From Acidimicrobiia bacterium (GTDB lineage Bacteria; Actinomycetota; Acidimicrobiia; Acidimicrobiales; Poriferisodalaceae): 64,000 nt of DNA. The stretch spans positions 16,817 through 80,816 of the forward strand of contig JAJDVQ010000015.1 in the NCBI GenBank assembly GCA_022826045.1. The letters are read 5' to 3'. The notes under the pieces were generated by a model, which ran no database searches, was not told the DNA's origin, and saw nothing but the letters and a program-made list of their open reading frames with translations. Below are positions 33,306 through 41,077 of the stretch, one piece after another (the stretch's first letter is position 1; every line of letters starts with the position of its first letter). The position numbers were made by a program, and so were the translations under genes.

Positions 33306-35667
33306 GCGAATCTCCCGAGCTCGCCTCTGCCGCAGCGGCGTGAGCGGCAGTGCGGCCAGTGTTGCACGCCCCAGCGCTGCATGATGCAACAGCCGAATGG
33401 AGCGGTTCGGGCAGCGGCCGCGACGACACCACCGCAACGCGCTTGGTGGCACGGGTCAGCGCCACGTACAGCGCCCGCAGGCCCTGCGGTTCCTCATCGA
33501 CCATCGCTGCCGGCTCCACCACCACCACGCCGTCGGTTTCCAGCCCCTTGCACAGCCGCACCGGCGCCAGGGTCACATGCGGATGCAGCGCACCGGTGGC
33601 GTTGCGGCTCGCCGCAGTGGCACGGCCGAAGTCCACGCCGGCGTCGGCAAGCAGCTCGGCAATGTCGTCCATGTGCTCCGCTGGCGACACCACCAGCATG
33701 CTCCCGCCGTCCAGCTCGGCCGCCTCGAACACCACAGTGTCCAGCACCGCCTGGGCTAACAGGGAACGCTCAGATATGAACTCTCCCGTTGGCGAACCTG
33801 TTATCTCCCGCTCTTGTTCGCTGCGCTCACGGGCCGCTCGGGCCACGGCTTCGCCTGAAGGCTCAGCCTCTGGACCTTCGGGTGCCTGCACGAAGCGGGG
33901 CGGCGCGCCGTCGATGCGCACCGCGGCGGGCGGAGCCAAGCCGGGCGCAGCCGCGGCGAGCACCTGGTTGGCCAGCTCGAGGCTGGGCTGAGGGATCCGG
34001 TAGCTCAGCGTGAGCTCGGACAGCCGTGGCGCAACAGGCCCCGACGGCAGGTGAGCCAGAATCTCGTGCCAGCTCGACGGCGCATGCGCGGAGGTGGCCT
34101 GGGCAATGTCGCCGACCAGCGTCATCGAGCCGTTCAGCGACCGCCGGGCGATCATCCGCAGCGCCATCGGCGGCTGGTCCTGGCATTCGTCCACCACGAT
34201 GTGGCCGTAGGTGCGCATCTCGGTGTCGCTGCGTCGCTTGCGCGAGCGCGACCGGGGTCCCAGCACCGCGTAGGCCTCGTCGAGCACGGGCACGTCGGCG
34301 TCGCTCCACTCGTAGTCGGCCTCGCTGTCGCCCCGGGGGCGGTACAGCTGCTCGGTCTCGGCATCGGCCAGCACCTCGCCGGCCGCCGACCGCAGCAGCG
34401 CACGCGAGCCGTAGAGGTCGCGCAGCAGCTGCGCGGGGGTCAGCAGCGGCCACATGCGCTCGAACGCCTCCATCACGTCGGGATGGCGCGAGAACCGTTC
34501 GCGCAGCTTGGACGGCTCGGGGCGGCGGCGGTGCGAGGCCGACATGGCCGAATAGACCGCCTGCTCCACGTACGCCCGGCCCGCGTTGTGATGGCGGAAA
34601 CGGCGCCGGGCCTCGGCCACGATGGCCCGCGACGTGCCTGCGGTCAGCGTGACGTACCCCAAGCCGAACTCGAGACGCAGATCGCTGCGGATCGGCCGCT
34701 GCCGGTCGCGCACAGCGTTGGTCACCACCTGCGACATGCGGACATCGCCCTTGATGCGCGCCGCGTCGGGCGCGTCGGCCAGGCGCACCCGCACGTCACC
34801 GAAGATCTCGTTGAACAGGTCGGCCAGCACGAACAGGTGAACACCGGCTTCGCCTAGGCTGGGCAGCACCCGTTCCACGTAGCGCAGGAAGAGCCGGTTG
34901 GGCCCCACCACGAGCACGCCCTGCCCGGCCAGCGGGAACCGGTACGTGTAGAGCAGGTAGGCGGCGCGGTGCAGCGCCACGATGGTCTTGCCGGTGCCGG
35001 GACCGCCTTGTGTGACCATGATCCCCTTGCGCGGGCTGCGGATGATCTCGTCCTGCTCTGCTTGGATCGTGGCCACCACCTGGCGCAGCTGGCCGTCGCG
35101 GCGCTGTTCGAGCGCGGCGTACAGCGCCCCGTGGGCGTTCAGCCGGGAGCGTGGGCCGTCGCCCCTCTGGCCGTCGAGCGCATCGAGGTCGAAGAACTCG
35201 TCTTCGAGGTCGGCAAGCACGCGGCCGCGGCACACGAAGTGCCGCCGTCGCAGCAGGCCGAGCGGGTCGCCACCGGTGGCCCGGAAGAACGGCTCGGCGA
35301 TCGGGGCCCGCCAGTCCACCACCACCGGCTCCTGGCGCTCGTCGGCCACCGCAAGCCTGCCGATGTAGAAGGTCTCGCTGGCGCCGTTGCCATCAGGACT
35401 GCCGTCGGACTTGTCATCGTCGCCGCTCGGCCGCTCGGACCGGTCGATGCGGCCGAACACCAGCGACGACGAGCCGAGCTCGAGCTGGCTCAGGCGCCCT
35501 GCAACGGCGTCTTCGATGACGTCGCGTTCGAAGCGGGCCTGCCGTGTGCCGCCTCGACCCACCTCGACCATGTCGCGCAGCCGCGTCGCCCGCTGCCGGG
35601 ACGACTCCAGCAGCGCGTACGCACGGTCGATATGAGCTTGTTCTGCCTGGATTTCCGGATGGCTCAC
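33298..35667 (-). CDS. helD: HelD-like superfamily 1 helicase / RNA polymerase-recycling ATPase
   Basis: This 789-residue protein starts with an N-terminal coiled coil (EQAHIDRAYALLESSRQRATRLRDMVE). The HelD-typical YIGRLAVAD...VVVDWRAPIAEPFF block precedes Walker A QGGPGTGKTIVALHRAAYLLY, and later comes VVDECQDQPPMALRM (DECQD) and C-terminal ALYVALTRATKRVAVV (motif VI). HelD frees stalled RNA polymerase from DNA and in actinobacteria can confer rifamycin tolerance. Residues around EAEPSGEAVARAARERSEQE (near 630-650) are encoded by an inserted dispersed repeat. GTG at 35667 is chosen because conserved sequence begins there (SHPEIQAEQ); the frame opens at 35730. Downstream the CDGSH gene overlaps its stop. 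Confidence 0.88.
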   Translation of the reverse strand: MSHPEIQAEQAHIDRAYALLESSRQRATRLRDMVEVGRGGTRQARFERDVIEDAVAGRLSQLELGSSSLVFGRIDRSERPSGDDDKSDGSPDGNGASETFYIGRLAVADERQEPVVVDWRAPIAEPFFRATGGDPLGLLRRRHFVCRGRVLADLEDEFFDLDALDGQRGDGPRSRLNAHGALYAALEQRRDGQLRQVVATIQAEQDEIIRSPRKGIMVTQGGPGTGKTIVALHRAAYLLYTYRFPLAGQGVLVVGPNRLFLRYVERVLPSLGEAGVHLFVLADLFNEIFGDVRVRLADAPDAARIKGDVRMSQVVTNAVRDRQRPIRSDLRLEFGLGYVTLTAGTSRAIVAEARRRFRHHNAGRAYVEQAVYSAMSASHRRRPEPSKLRERFSRHPDVMEAFERMWPLLTPAQLLRDLYGSRALLRSAAGEVLADAETEQLYRPRGDSEADYEWSDADVPVLDEAYAVLGPRSRSRKRRSDTEMRTYGHIVVDECQDQPPMALRMIARRSLNGSMTLVGDIAQATSAHAPSSWHEILAHLPSGPVAPRLSELTLSYRIPQPSLELANQVLAAAAPGLAPPAAVRIDGAPPRFVQAPEGPEAEPSGEAVARAARERSEQEREITGSPTGEFISERSLLAQAVLDTVVFEAAELDGGSMLVVSPAEHMDDIAELLADAGVDFGRATAASRNATGALHPHVTLAPVRLCKGLETDGVVVVEPAAMVDEEPQGLRALYVALTRATKRVAVVSSRPLPEPLHSAVASCSAGACNTGRTAAHAAAAEASSGDSHG
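33778..33872 (-). repeat. Dispersed ~95-bp repeat, copy A, in frame inside helD
   Basis: The segment matches copy B at 35759-35854. The core 33796-33872 differs from B by one substitution, a 1-bp indel and a 2-bp change over 77 bp, and the flanking 18 bp is weaker. On the minus strand copy A translates in frame as part of HelD (EAEPSGEAVARAARERSEQE). AACAGG (33758-33763) and CCTGTT (33797-33802) form a distant inverted pair, as in copy B. Confidence 0.75.
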
Positions 35668-35758
35668 GCTTGGCTCGTCACCGCTTTTGAGGCTGATCAA
35701 GGCTACTCGCGGCTCGTCACCCCGCCGCACGGCCGGACTTGAGGCGGCGCGAACAGGT

Positions 35759-35854
35759 GAACCTTCTCGTTGTCGTACCTGTTGTCTCCCGCTCTTGTTC
35801 GCTGCCGCTCACGGGCCGCTCGGGCCACGGCTTCGCCTGCCGGCTCAGCCTCTG
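35759..35854 (-). repeat. Dispersed ~95-bp repeat, copy B, at the lnt 3' end
   Basis: This is the second copy of the repeat found inside helD. It occupies most of the lnt-helD gap and extends past the lnt stop codon (TGA at 35845-35847), so it supplies the last codons and stop of lnt. An inverted pair AACAGGT (35753-35759) / ACCTGTT (35777-35783) brackets its right part. Identity with copy A is about 95 per cent over the 77-bp core. Confidence 0.75.
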
Positions 35855-37314
35855 CGTCGGCCGGCTGGCAAAACAGACCAGGCGAGCACCACGGCCGCTG
35901 CCACGATCAGCGGCCAGGAGCCCAGCACCAGCGCCGGGGTGTCGCCTGAGCGAAGCTCGACCTCGCCGGCCAGCACGATGGATTCGCGCAGCTCGCTGCG
36001 GTGCGTGACCTCGCCGGCGGGCGACACGATGGCGCTGTAGCCGGTGGTGGACGCCTGCAGCACCCAGCGCCCGGTCTCGACGGCCCGCAGCCGGGCGCTG
36101 GCAAGCGACTGGGAAGGCACCACCGACGTGCTGTAGGACGACGCCAGCGTGGGGTTCGCCACGATGCGGCCGCCGGCCCGCACCCCGTCGCGCACGAGTT
36201 CGCTGAAGTACACCTCGAACGACGTGACGACGGCGATGTCGCCCAGCGAGGTCGACAGCACGCCGGGGCCCTCGCCGGCGATGGCTTCGCGGGAGATCAG
36301 CGACAGGTCGGCGAACGGTTCCACCACGCTGCGCAGCGGCACGTATTCGCCGAAGGGCACCAGGTGGGCCTTGTCGTAGCGATCTGCCAGCCCCGTGGCG
36401 GGGTCGATGGCGACGGTGGCGTTGCGGAAGCGCTCGGCGTCGACGGCGCGCTCGTAGAAGTTGGCTATCAGCACCGTGTCGCGCCACCCGGCCAGCGCCT
36501 CAAGCTCGGCCAGGTTGTCGGAGGCCTCCAGCGGGCCGTCGGCAGACGTGCTGCTCTCGCTCCACACCATGAGGTCGGCCGTGCCCTGCCAGGCATTGGT
36601 GGTGTCGAGGTGCCGCAGCCGCACGCTGCGCTGCGGCGTGTCGACGTTGGTGCCCAGTTCGCCGCCGGCCTGCACGACAGCCGCCGTGACGGTGGCGTCC
36701 ACCGTGGTGGCGGGCCACGCCAGCGCCGCAATGGGCGCGGCGATGGCCACCACCGCCGGCCAGGAGACGGCACACCACTCCCGCGCGCAGAGGCGCTCAA
36801 CGATGACGGCACCCACGCCCACGAGCACGATCGCCCCCAGCGGACCCGCGAGCACCGCGGTGCCCAGCCACGGTCCGCTGACCTGGCCCAGCGCCAGGTT
36901 CGACATGGGCACGCCGCCGAAGGGCACCTGCCAGCGCACCGCTTCGCCCAGGACCAGCGCGGCGGGCACGCCCAGCGCACGCCATCGGCCGCTGGCGGGA
37001 ACGAGCGACAGCGGCAGCGCCATGATGAGCGTCTCGACCGGCACTGCCGCGATCCATCCCGGCACGGTCAGCTCGGTCATCCAGAACAGCCCGAGCAGGT
37101 AGGCACCCAGCCAGAAGGCCGCGGCCACCTCGAGCCGGTCGCGCCAGCGCAGCGCTCCCCGGTTGCAGAAGCGCAGCCACAGGCCGATGCCGACGGGGCC
37201 GAGCGGCCACAGCCCCCACGGCGGCAGCGACAGCATGGTGAGCGCTCCCAGCACGAGCGCAAGGCCGTCGCGCAGCAGCCGGTTCACGGCGAGGCAACCG
37301 TCCGGCCGTCGCAC
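35845..37314 (-). CDS. lnt: Apolipoprotein N-acyltransferase-like protein with altered catalytic residue
   Basis: This 489-residue protein has the Lnt layout: six to seven hydrophobic helices in the first ~200 residues, an extracytoplasmic nitrilase-like domain and a C-terminal membrane helix. The nitrilase glutamate (MVWSESST) and lysine (RYDKAHLVPFGEYVPL) are present. The third catalytic element, normally an (I)CYE motif with nucleophilic Cys, reads VVTSFEVYF, so Ser replaces Cys while Glu is kept. Classical Lnt transfers an acyl chain from phospholipid to the N-terminal Cys of lipoproteins through an acyl-cysteine intermediate, which this protein could not form. A GTG at 37287 (VNRLLRDG) is an alternative start. 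The stop codon lies inside dispersed repeat B. Confidence 0.85.
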   Translation of the reverse strand: MRRPDGCLAVNRLLRDGLALVLGALTMLSLPPWGLWPLGPVGIGLWLRFCNRGALRWRDRLEVAAAFWLGAYLLGLFWMTELTVPGWIAAVPVETLIMALPLSLVPASGRWRALGVPAALVLGEAVRWQVPFGGVPMSNLALGQVSGPWLGTAVLAGPLGAIVLVGVGAVIVERLCAREWCAVSWPAVVAIAAPIAALAWPATTVDATVTAAVVQAGGELGTNVDTPQRSVRLRHLDTTNAWQGTADLMVWSESSTSADGPLEASDNLAELEALAGWRDTVLIANFYERAVDAERFRNATVAIDPATGLADRYDKAHLVPFGEYVPLRSVVEPFADLSLISREAIAGEGPGVLSTSLGDIAVVTSFEVYFSELVRDGVRAGGRIVANPTLASSYSTSVVPSQSLASARLRAVETGRWVLQASTTGYSAIVSPAGEVTHRSELRESIVLAGEVELRSGDTPALVLGSWPLIVAAAVVLAWSVLPAGRRRG

Positions 37315-37342
37315 GGCAGCCGATCGGCGACAGCTGCTCGAG

Positions 37343-38932
37343 TCACGGCGCGCTGGATGCGGGGACCGAGGCGAGGTGCTGCACGACGGCTGCTGCCGCC
37401 TCGTTGCCCTGCCGGATGCATGCCGGAATGCCGAGGCCCCGGTACGCGGCCCCGGCCACGAACACGCCCGGCATCTCGCGTGCCAGCGCCTCGGAGATCC
37501 GGTCGACGAGCTGACCGTGTCCGGGCCGGTACTGCGGCAGCGACTGCGGCCAGCGCGAGACCCTCCACTCGGCGACAGCGCCGGGGTCGCTCAAGCCCCG
37601 CAGCGGCGGCAGGCTCGACAGCTCACCAAGAACGGTGTCGCGCAGCTCGGCATCGTCAAGGCGCGTGTGTCGGTCGTCGTCGTCCCGGCCCACTGACACC
37701 CTCAGCACAACGTTCCCGCCGCTGTCGTGGCTGCCATCGTCGCCGACCCCGTCGCCAACGGGATGCGGAGCGCTGTCGTCGGGTTGATCACCACCCGTAG
37801 CCCAGTTCGGCCACTTCGCTGATCCGTAGCTGCAGGCCGTCGTGAGCCAGCCGGTGTCCCGGGTGACCAGGAAGCCCGCTTCGGCCGGCGCCTCGATGGC
37901 GTCGGCGCGGACGCTCAGCGTCACGACGGCAACCGAGGCGTACTTGATGAGGCCAAGCGCCGCCGCAGCGTGAGGTGCGGCCGGCAGCATCTGCGCTGCT
38001 GCGTCGGCCGGTGCAGCGATGATGACCGCGTCTGCATCGAGTACCTCGGAACCTGTGTCGACAGCGAATCGAGTGCTGGGGCGCCGGATTGCTTCCACCG
38101 GGGTGCCCAGGCGCAAGACGCATCCGTCCAGCCGCTCCGTCAGCGCTTGGATCAGCCGGCCCATCCCGCCTTCGAAGCTGCCGAAGATCGGCGCCGGGCC
38201 AGACCCGTCGGGAGCCGTGGGCGGCTGCATCTGGCGCAGTCCCCGCATGAGCGAGCGGCTGCGCTCCAACGCCTGGCCCAGGATCGGCGCCGACGTCGCG
38301 GCATCCAACCGGTTGATGTCGCCCGCGCTGATGCTGCCGAGCAGCGGGTCGACCACCTGCGACGCCACCGCCGCTCCGAGCCGGGCGCGCACGATGTCGC
38401 CCACGCTGGCGGCGCCGGGACGCACACTCACAGCGCCTCTGCGGCCCTCGATCATCATGTCGGTCCCATCGGGGCCTCTCCGACGTTCCGTGGAGCGGCG
38501 CGGCAGGACGTAGTCGGCCGCAGCCCGCAGCGTGCCCGCGGGTCCCAGCAGCGGCGAGCGGACGAGCGGACCGAGGCGGGTGGGCACACCGCCCACGAGC
38601 CCGTCGGGAAGCGGCGTGAGCTGCGTGCCGCGTCTGGCCGGATGCGCCACGGAGGCGCCGCCGATCGCCGGCGAGATCCGTTCGGCCGAGATGCCCAGTT
38701 CCTCGCACAGCTCTGTCGCCCAGGGCACCCGCAGCAAGAAGGCGTCGGCACCTTCGTCCACGAACCGCCCTTCGAACGGCGTCGAGAGGATCTTGCCGCC
38801 CAGGCGCTCGGCGCTGTCGATCAGCACCACCCTGGGCACCTCGGCCCCCGCGTCGGCGGGGTGCAGCAGGCGGTAGGCGGCGGTCAGCCCGGCGATGCCG
38901 CCGCCGACCACAACAACCCGCTGAGTCGCCAT
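37343..38932 (-). CDS. hemY: Protoporphyrinogen/coproporphyrinogen III oxidase (HemY/CgoX type)
   Basis: This 529-residue flavoprotein starts RVVVVGGGIAGLTAAYRLLH (GxGxxG FAD fold) and continues with RLGGKILSTPFEGRFVDEGADAFL, a PLLGSISAGDINRLDAATSAP block typical of protoporphyrinogen oxidases, and the C-terminal FAD-binding VFVAGAAYRGLGIPACIRQGNEAA. In actinobacteria this family normally oxidises coproporphyrinogen III in the coproporphyrin-dependent haem pathway, so CgoX activity is more likely than classical PPO; that is family knowledge. It lies 51 bp downstream of hemE. A D/G/H-rich insert near residues 380-410 is unusual. Confidence 0.9.
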   Translation of the reverse strand: MATQRVVVVGGGIAGLTAAYRLLHPADAGAEVPRVVLIDSAERLGGKILSTPFEGRFVDEGADAFLLRVPWATELCEELGISAERISPAIGGASVAHPARRGTQLTPLPDGLVGGVPTRLGPLVRSPLLGPAGTLRAAADYVLPRRSTERRRGPDGTDMMIEGRRGAVSVRPGAASVGDIVRARLGAAVASQVVDPLLGSISAGDINRLDAATSAPILGQALERSRSLMRGLRQMQPPTAPDGSGPAPIFGSFEGGMGRLIQALTERLDGCVLRLGTPVEAIRRPSTRFAVDTGSEVLDADAVIIAAPADAAAQMLPAAPHAAAALGLIKYASVAVVTLSVRADAIEAPAEAGFLVTRDTGWLTTACSYGSAKWPNWATGGDQPDDSAPHPVGDGVGDDGSHDSGGNVVLRVSVGRDDDDRHTRLDDAELRDTVLGELSSLPPLRGLSDPGAVAEWRVSRWPQSLPQYRPGHGQLVDRISEALAREMPGVFVAGAAYRGLGIPACIRQGNEAAAAVVQHLASVPASSAP

Positions 38933-38983
38933 GGCTACAGGTCACCACGACTGCGGGGTGCCACGACGCAGGCCACCGCTCGC

Positions 38984-40090
38984 TCAGTCGGGTTGTTTGG
39001 GCAGCGGCCGCCGGTACGCGTGCACATGGTCGGTCAGCCGTTCGAGCACGGCAGGGTCGGTCTCGGGCAGCACGCCGTGGCCCAGGTTGAAGATGTAGCC
39101 GCTCTCGGTCGTGCCTGCGGCCAGGATGCGGTCGGCGGCGGGGCGCACGGCATCCCATCCCGCCACGCACAGGGCCGGGTCGAGGTTGCCCTGCAGCGCG
39201 ACGCCGGGCCCGACCCGCTCGCGGGCCACCTCGAGCGGCACCCGCCAGTCCACGCCCACCACGTCGGCGCCCACCTGAGCCATCTGGTCGAGCAGCTCCC
39301 CAGTGCCCACGCCGAAGTGCGCCCGAGGCACGGCCAAGTCGGCCAGCTCGTCGAAGACCCGCTTGCTGTGCGGTGCCACGAACGCCGCATAATCGGCGGG
39401 CGACAGCGTGCCCGCCCACGAGTCGAACAGCTGCACGGCGCTGGCGCCGGCCAGCACCTGCGATCGCATCGAGGCCACGGCAATGGACGCCAGCCGCTCC
39501 ATGAGGTCGTGCCACAGCGCCGTGTCGGTGTACATGAGCGACTTGGTTCGCAGGTGCTGGCGGGACGGTGCGCCCTCGACCAGGTAGCTCGCCACCGTGA
39601 ACGGCGCCCCGGCGAAGCCGACGAGCGGCACGTCGAGCTCGGCCGCCAGCAGCCGCACGGTGTCGAGCACGTACGGGGTGTGCGCCTCGGCGTCAAGCTC
39701 CGGCAGCCGATCCAGATCAGCGCGGCTGCGCAGCGGCTGGCCGGCCACCGGCCCCACGCCGGGCACCACGTCGATGCCGAAGCCGACTGCGGCGGCCGGC
39801 ACCACGATGTCGGAGAACAGCACGGCCGCATCCACCCCGTAGCGGCGTACCGGCTGCAGTGTGATCTCGGCGGCAGTGGCCGGATCGGCGATGGCGTCGA
39901 GAATGCTGCCCTGCCCTCGCAGCGCCCGGTATTCCGGCAGCGACCGCCCGGCCTGCCGCTGGAACCACACCGGCACCTGTTCGGTCCGCCGGCAGCGGGC
40001 CGCCCGCAGGTACAGGCTGTCGCCCAACCGGTGGATCGGGTGATCCGCCGGCAGCGCTGCAGCCGGCGCCGCGGCAGTTGACTCAGCCAT
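38984..40090 (-). CDS. hemE: Uroporphyrinogen decarboxylase
   Basis: This 368-residue protein carries the UroD signatures PVWFQRQAGRSLPEYRALR (substrate-binding RQAGR) and VLFSDIVVPAAAVG, with the catalytic Asp in FSDI, followed by GFAGAPFTVASYLVEG, QLFDSWAGTLSP and C-terminal YIFNLGHGVLPETDP. It converts uroporphyrinogen III to coproporphyrinogen III. The ATG at 40090 is preferred; the 20 residues upstream (to 40150) are not family-like. It leads the gene run hemE-hemY-lnt-helD-CDGSH-lhr. Confidence 0.94.
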   Translation of the reverse strand: MAESTAAAPAAALPADHPIHRLGDSLYLRAARCRRTEQVPVWFQRQAGRSLPEYRALRGQGSILDAIADPATAAEITLQPVRRYGVDAAVLFSDIVVPAAAVGFGIDVVPGVGPVAGQPLRSRADLDRLPELDAEAHTPYVLDTVRLLAAELDVPLVGFAGAPFTVASYLVEGAPSRQHLRTKSLMYTDTALWHDLMERLASIAVASMRSQVLAGASAVQLFDSWAGTLSPADYAAFVAPHSKRVFDELADLAVPRAHFGVGTGELLDQMAQVGADVVGVDWRVPLEVARERVGPGVALQGNLDPALCVAGWDAVRPAADRILAAGTTESGYIFNLGHGVLPETDPAVLERLTDHVHAYRRPLPKQPD

Positions 40091-40121
40091 ACGCTGCGAA
40101 CGGTACCGGCACGAGCCGAAC

Positions 40122-40373
40122 TCACAGGTCCCGACGGTCCACCAAATCAAAGACTCGGGCGGTTTCGTAAGTCCGAATGACGACGAGAGTTGAACCGATG
40201 ATCGTCCAGCGGTTCAGCGACGATCGAGCGGTCAATCGGAATCCCGGCAGTTCGTCACGAGGCCGGTCGGCGAGATCTGCGAGTCCGACGAGCAGCCGCT
40301 CTCGGTCGTCGTCGCTCTTTCCATCGGCCCACGCATCGAAGCAGCTGTGTGGATCAGCTACGCGCCAAGTCAC
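40122..40373 (-). CDS. Small ParE/RelE-like protein, candidate toxin
   Basis: This 83-residue protein begins at GTG 40373. It consists of an acidic/basic helical N-terminal half (DDDRERLLVGLADLADRP) and a beta-rich C-terminal half (NRWTIIGSTLVVIRTYETARVFDLVDRR). The alpha-alpha-beta-beta-beta order resembles RelE/ParE-fold toxins. No catalytic signature is decisive, so the family assignment is an inference. It lies nine bases downstream of a 117-residue partner gene on the same strand, a spacing typical of toxin-antitoxin pairs. Its stop is 31 bp from the start of hemE. Confidence 0.5.
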   Translation of the reverse strand: MTWRVADPHSCFDAWADGKSDDDRERLLVGLADLADRPRDELPGFRLTARSSLNRWTIIGSTLVVIRTYETARVFDLVDRRDL

Positions 40374-40382
40374 GCCACTACG

Positions 40383-40736
40383 TCATGCGAAGCTGACCGG
40401 CTCGCCACGACCCGCCTGTCGAGCCATCTCGCGAAGCTCTTCGGGAGAGAGAGCGCCCTGTCGCTCCACCTCATCGGGTGCCAGCGAGGACGAAGTGGCC
40501 TCGATGGCCGCCAGCTTGTCCATGAGCTCCCCGAAACCGGCCTGACCGAGGAGTCCTTCGAGGAGCGCTGCCGACATTGCCGATTCATTCCAGTCGATGC
40601 GGGAAACATCGAATCCGGCAAGGTCGACGAGCACCCGGAACGCGTCACGCTGGACGGCTTCAGACTGGAAGCCGTTGACTGCCGCTGCGATTTCGGGCAT
40701 GACCTCCAGCAAAGCGCTGAACTGCTCGTCGCTCAC
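40383..40736 (-). CDS. Hypothetical protein, candidate antitoxin partner
   Basis: This 117-residue, mostly helical acidic protein reads VSDEQFSALLEVMPEIAAAV at the N-terminus, LLEGLLGQAGFGELMDKLAAIEA in the middle and SPEELREMARQAGRGEPVSF at the end. The frame is open to 41063, but GTG 40736 is chosen because GAGGAG sits eight bases before it and the upstream residues look like shadow sequence. The C-terminal helix followed by a flexible tail resembles toxin-neutralising regions. No DNA-binding motif or named family was recognised. It precedes the ParE/RelE-like gene by nine bases. Confidence 0.45.
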   Translation of the reverse strand: MSDEQFSALLEVMPEIAAAVNGFQSEAVQRDAFRVLVDLAGFDVSRIDWNESAMSAALLEGLLGQAGFGELMDKLAAIEATSSSLAPDEVERQGALSPEELREMARQAGRGEPVSFA

Positions 40737-41077
40737 CCTGCGGACTCCTCGCGGCGTGCGGGTCGGAACCTCATGGTCAACCGTCGCCCCGCAGGGTACC
40801 CGCATGACCAGAGGGCGCTGCTCGACGGTCAGCGAGTGAATCGCCGCCGCAGCCGTCACACGGCCCAACTGCGACCCGATGCGTAGAGGTGGCATCCAAC
40901 AGCGGGGTGCTGTCTGGGAATCGCCGGCCGTCACTGGATGCGTCGCATCAGCATCCATGCAAGCGCCATTTCGGCATGAAACTAGGTGCCAAATCGGCAT
41001 GAAACAGTGCGCTATTTCAGTATGAAACTGTGCGCAAAAACGACATCGCTGTCCCTGCTGCACGGTACGCTGGCGTT
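40737..41077. other. Divergent control region between candidate TA pair and DUF4143 gene
   Basis: This 341-bp gap has no supported gene. It contains the SD of the 117-residue gene (GAGGAG near 40745-40750), three iteron-like repeats (40967-41034) and a possible -10 box TACGCT (41066-41071) placed seven bases before the GTG of the DUF4143 ATPase gene. The stretch around 40960-41045 is visibly AT-richer than its surroundings. Confidence 0.5.
40967..41034 (+). repeat. Three tandem 22-23-bp iteron-like repeats
   Basis: The three units start at 40967, 40990 and 41012. Each has the shape (C)A(A/T)(A/T)TC(G/A)G(C/T)ATGAAAC followed by a GTGC-type end. Period is 22-23 bp, about two helical turns, so a protein bound to each unit would line up on one face of the DNA. 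They sit just upstream of the predicted promoter of the DUF4143 ATPase gene. Confidence 0.7.

Noticed and set aside
37970..40081. 703-codon plus-strand frame opposite hemY and hemE
   Set aside because: Same antisense-shadow composition and no motifs; both opposite-strand genes are certain.
40967..41034. CRISPR array
   Set aside because: The three units are directly adjacent with no spacers between them and no cas genes are present; they fit an operator or iteron array.
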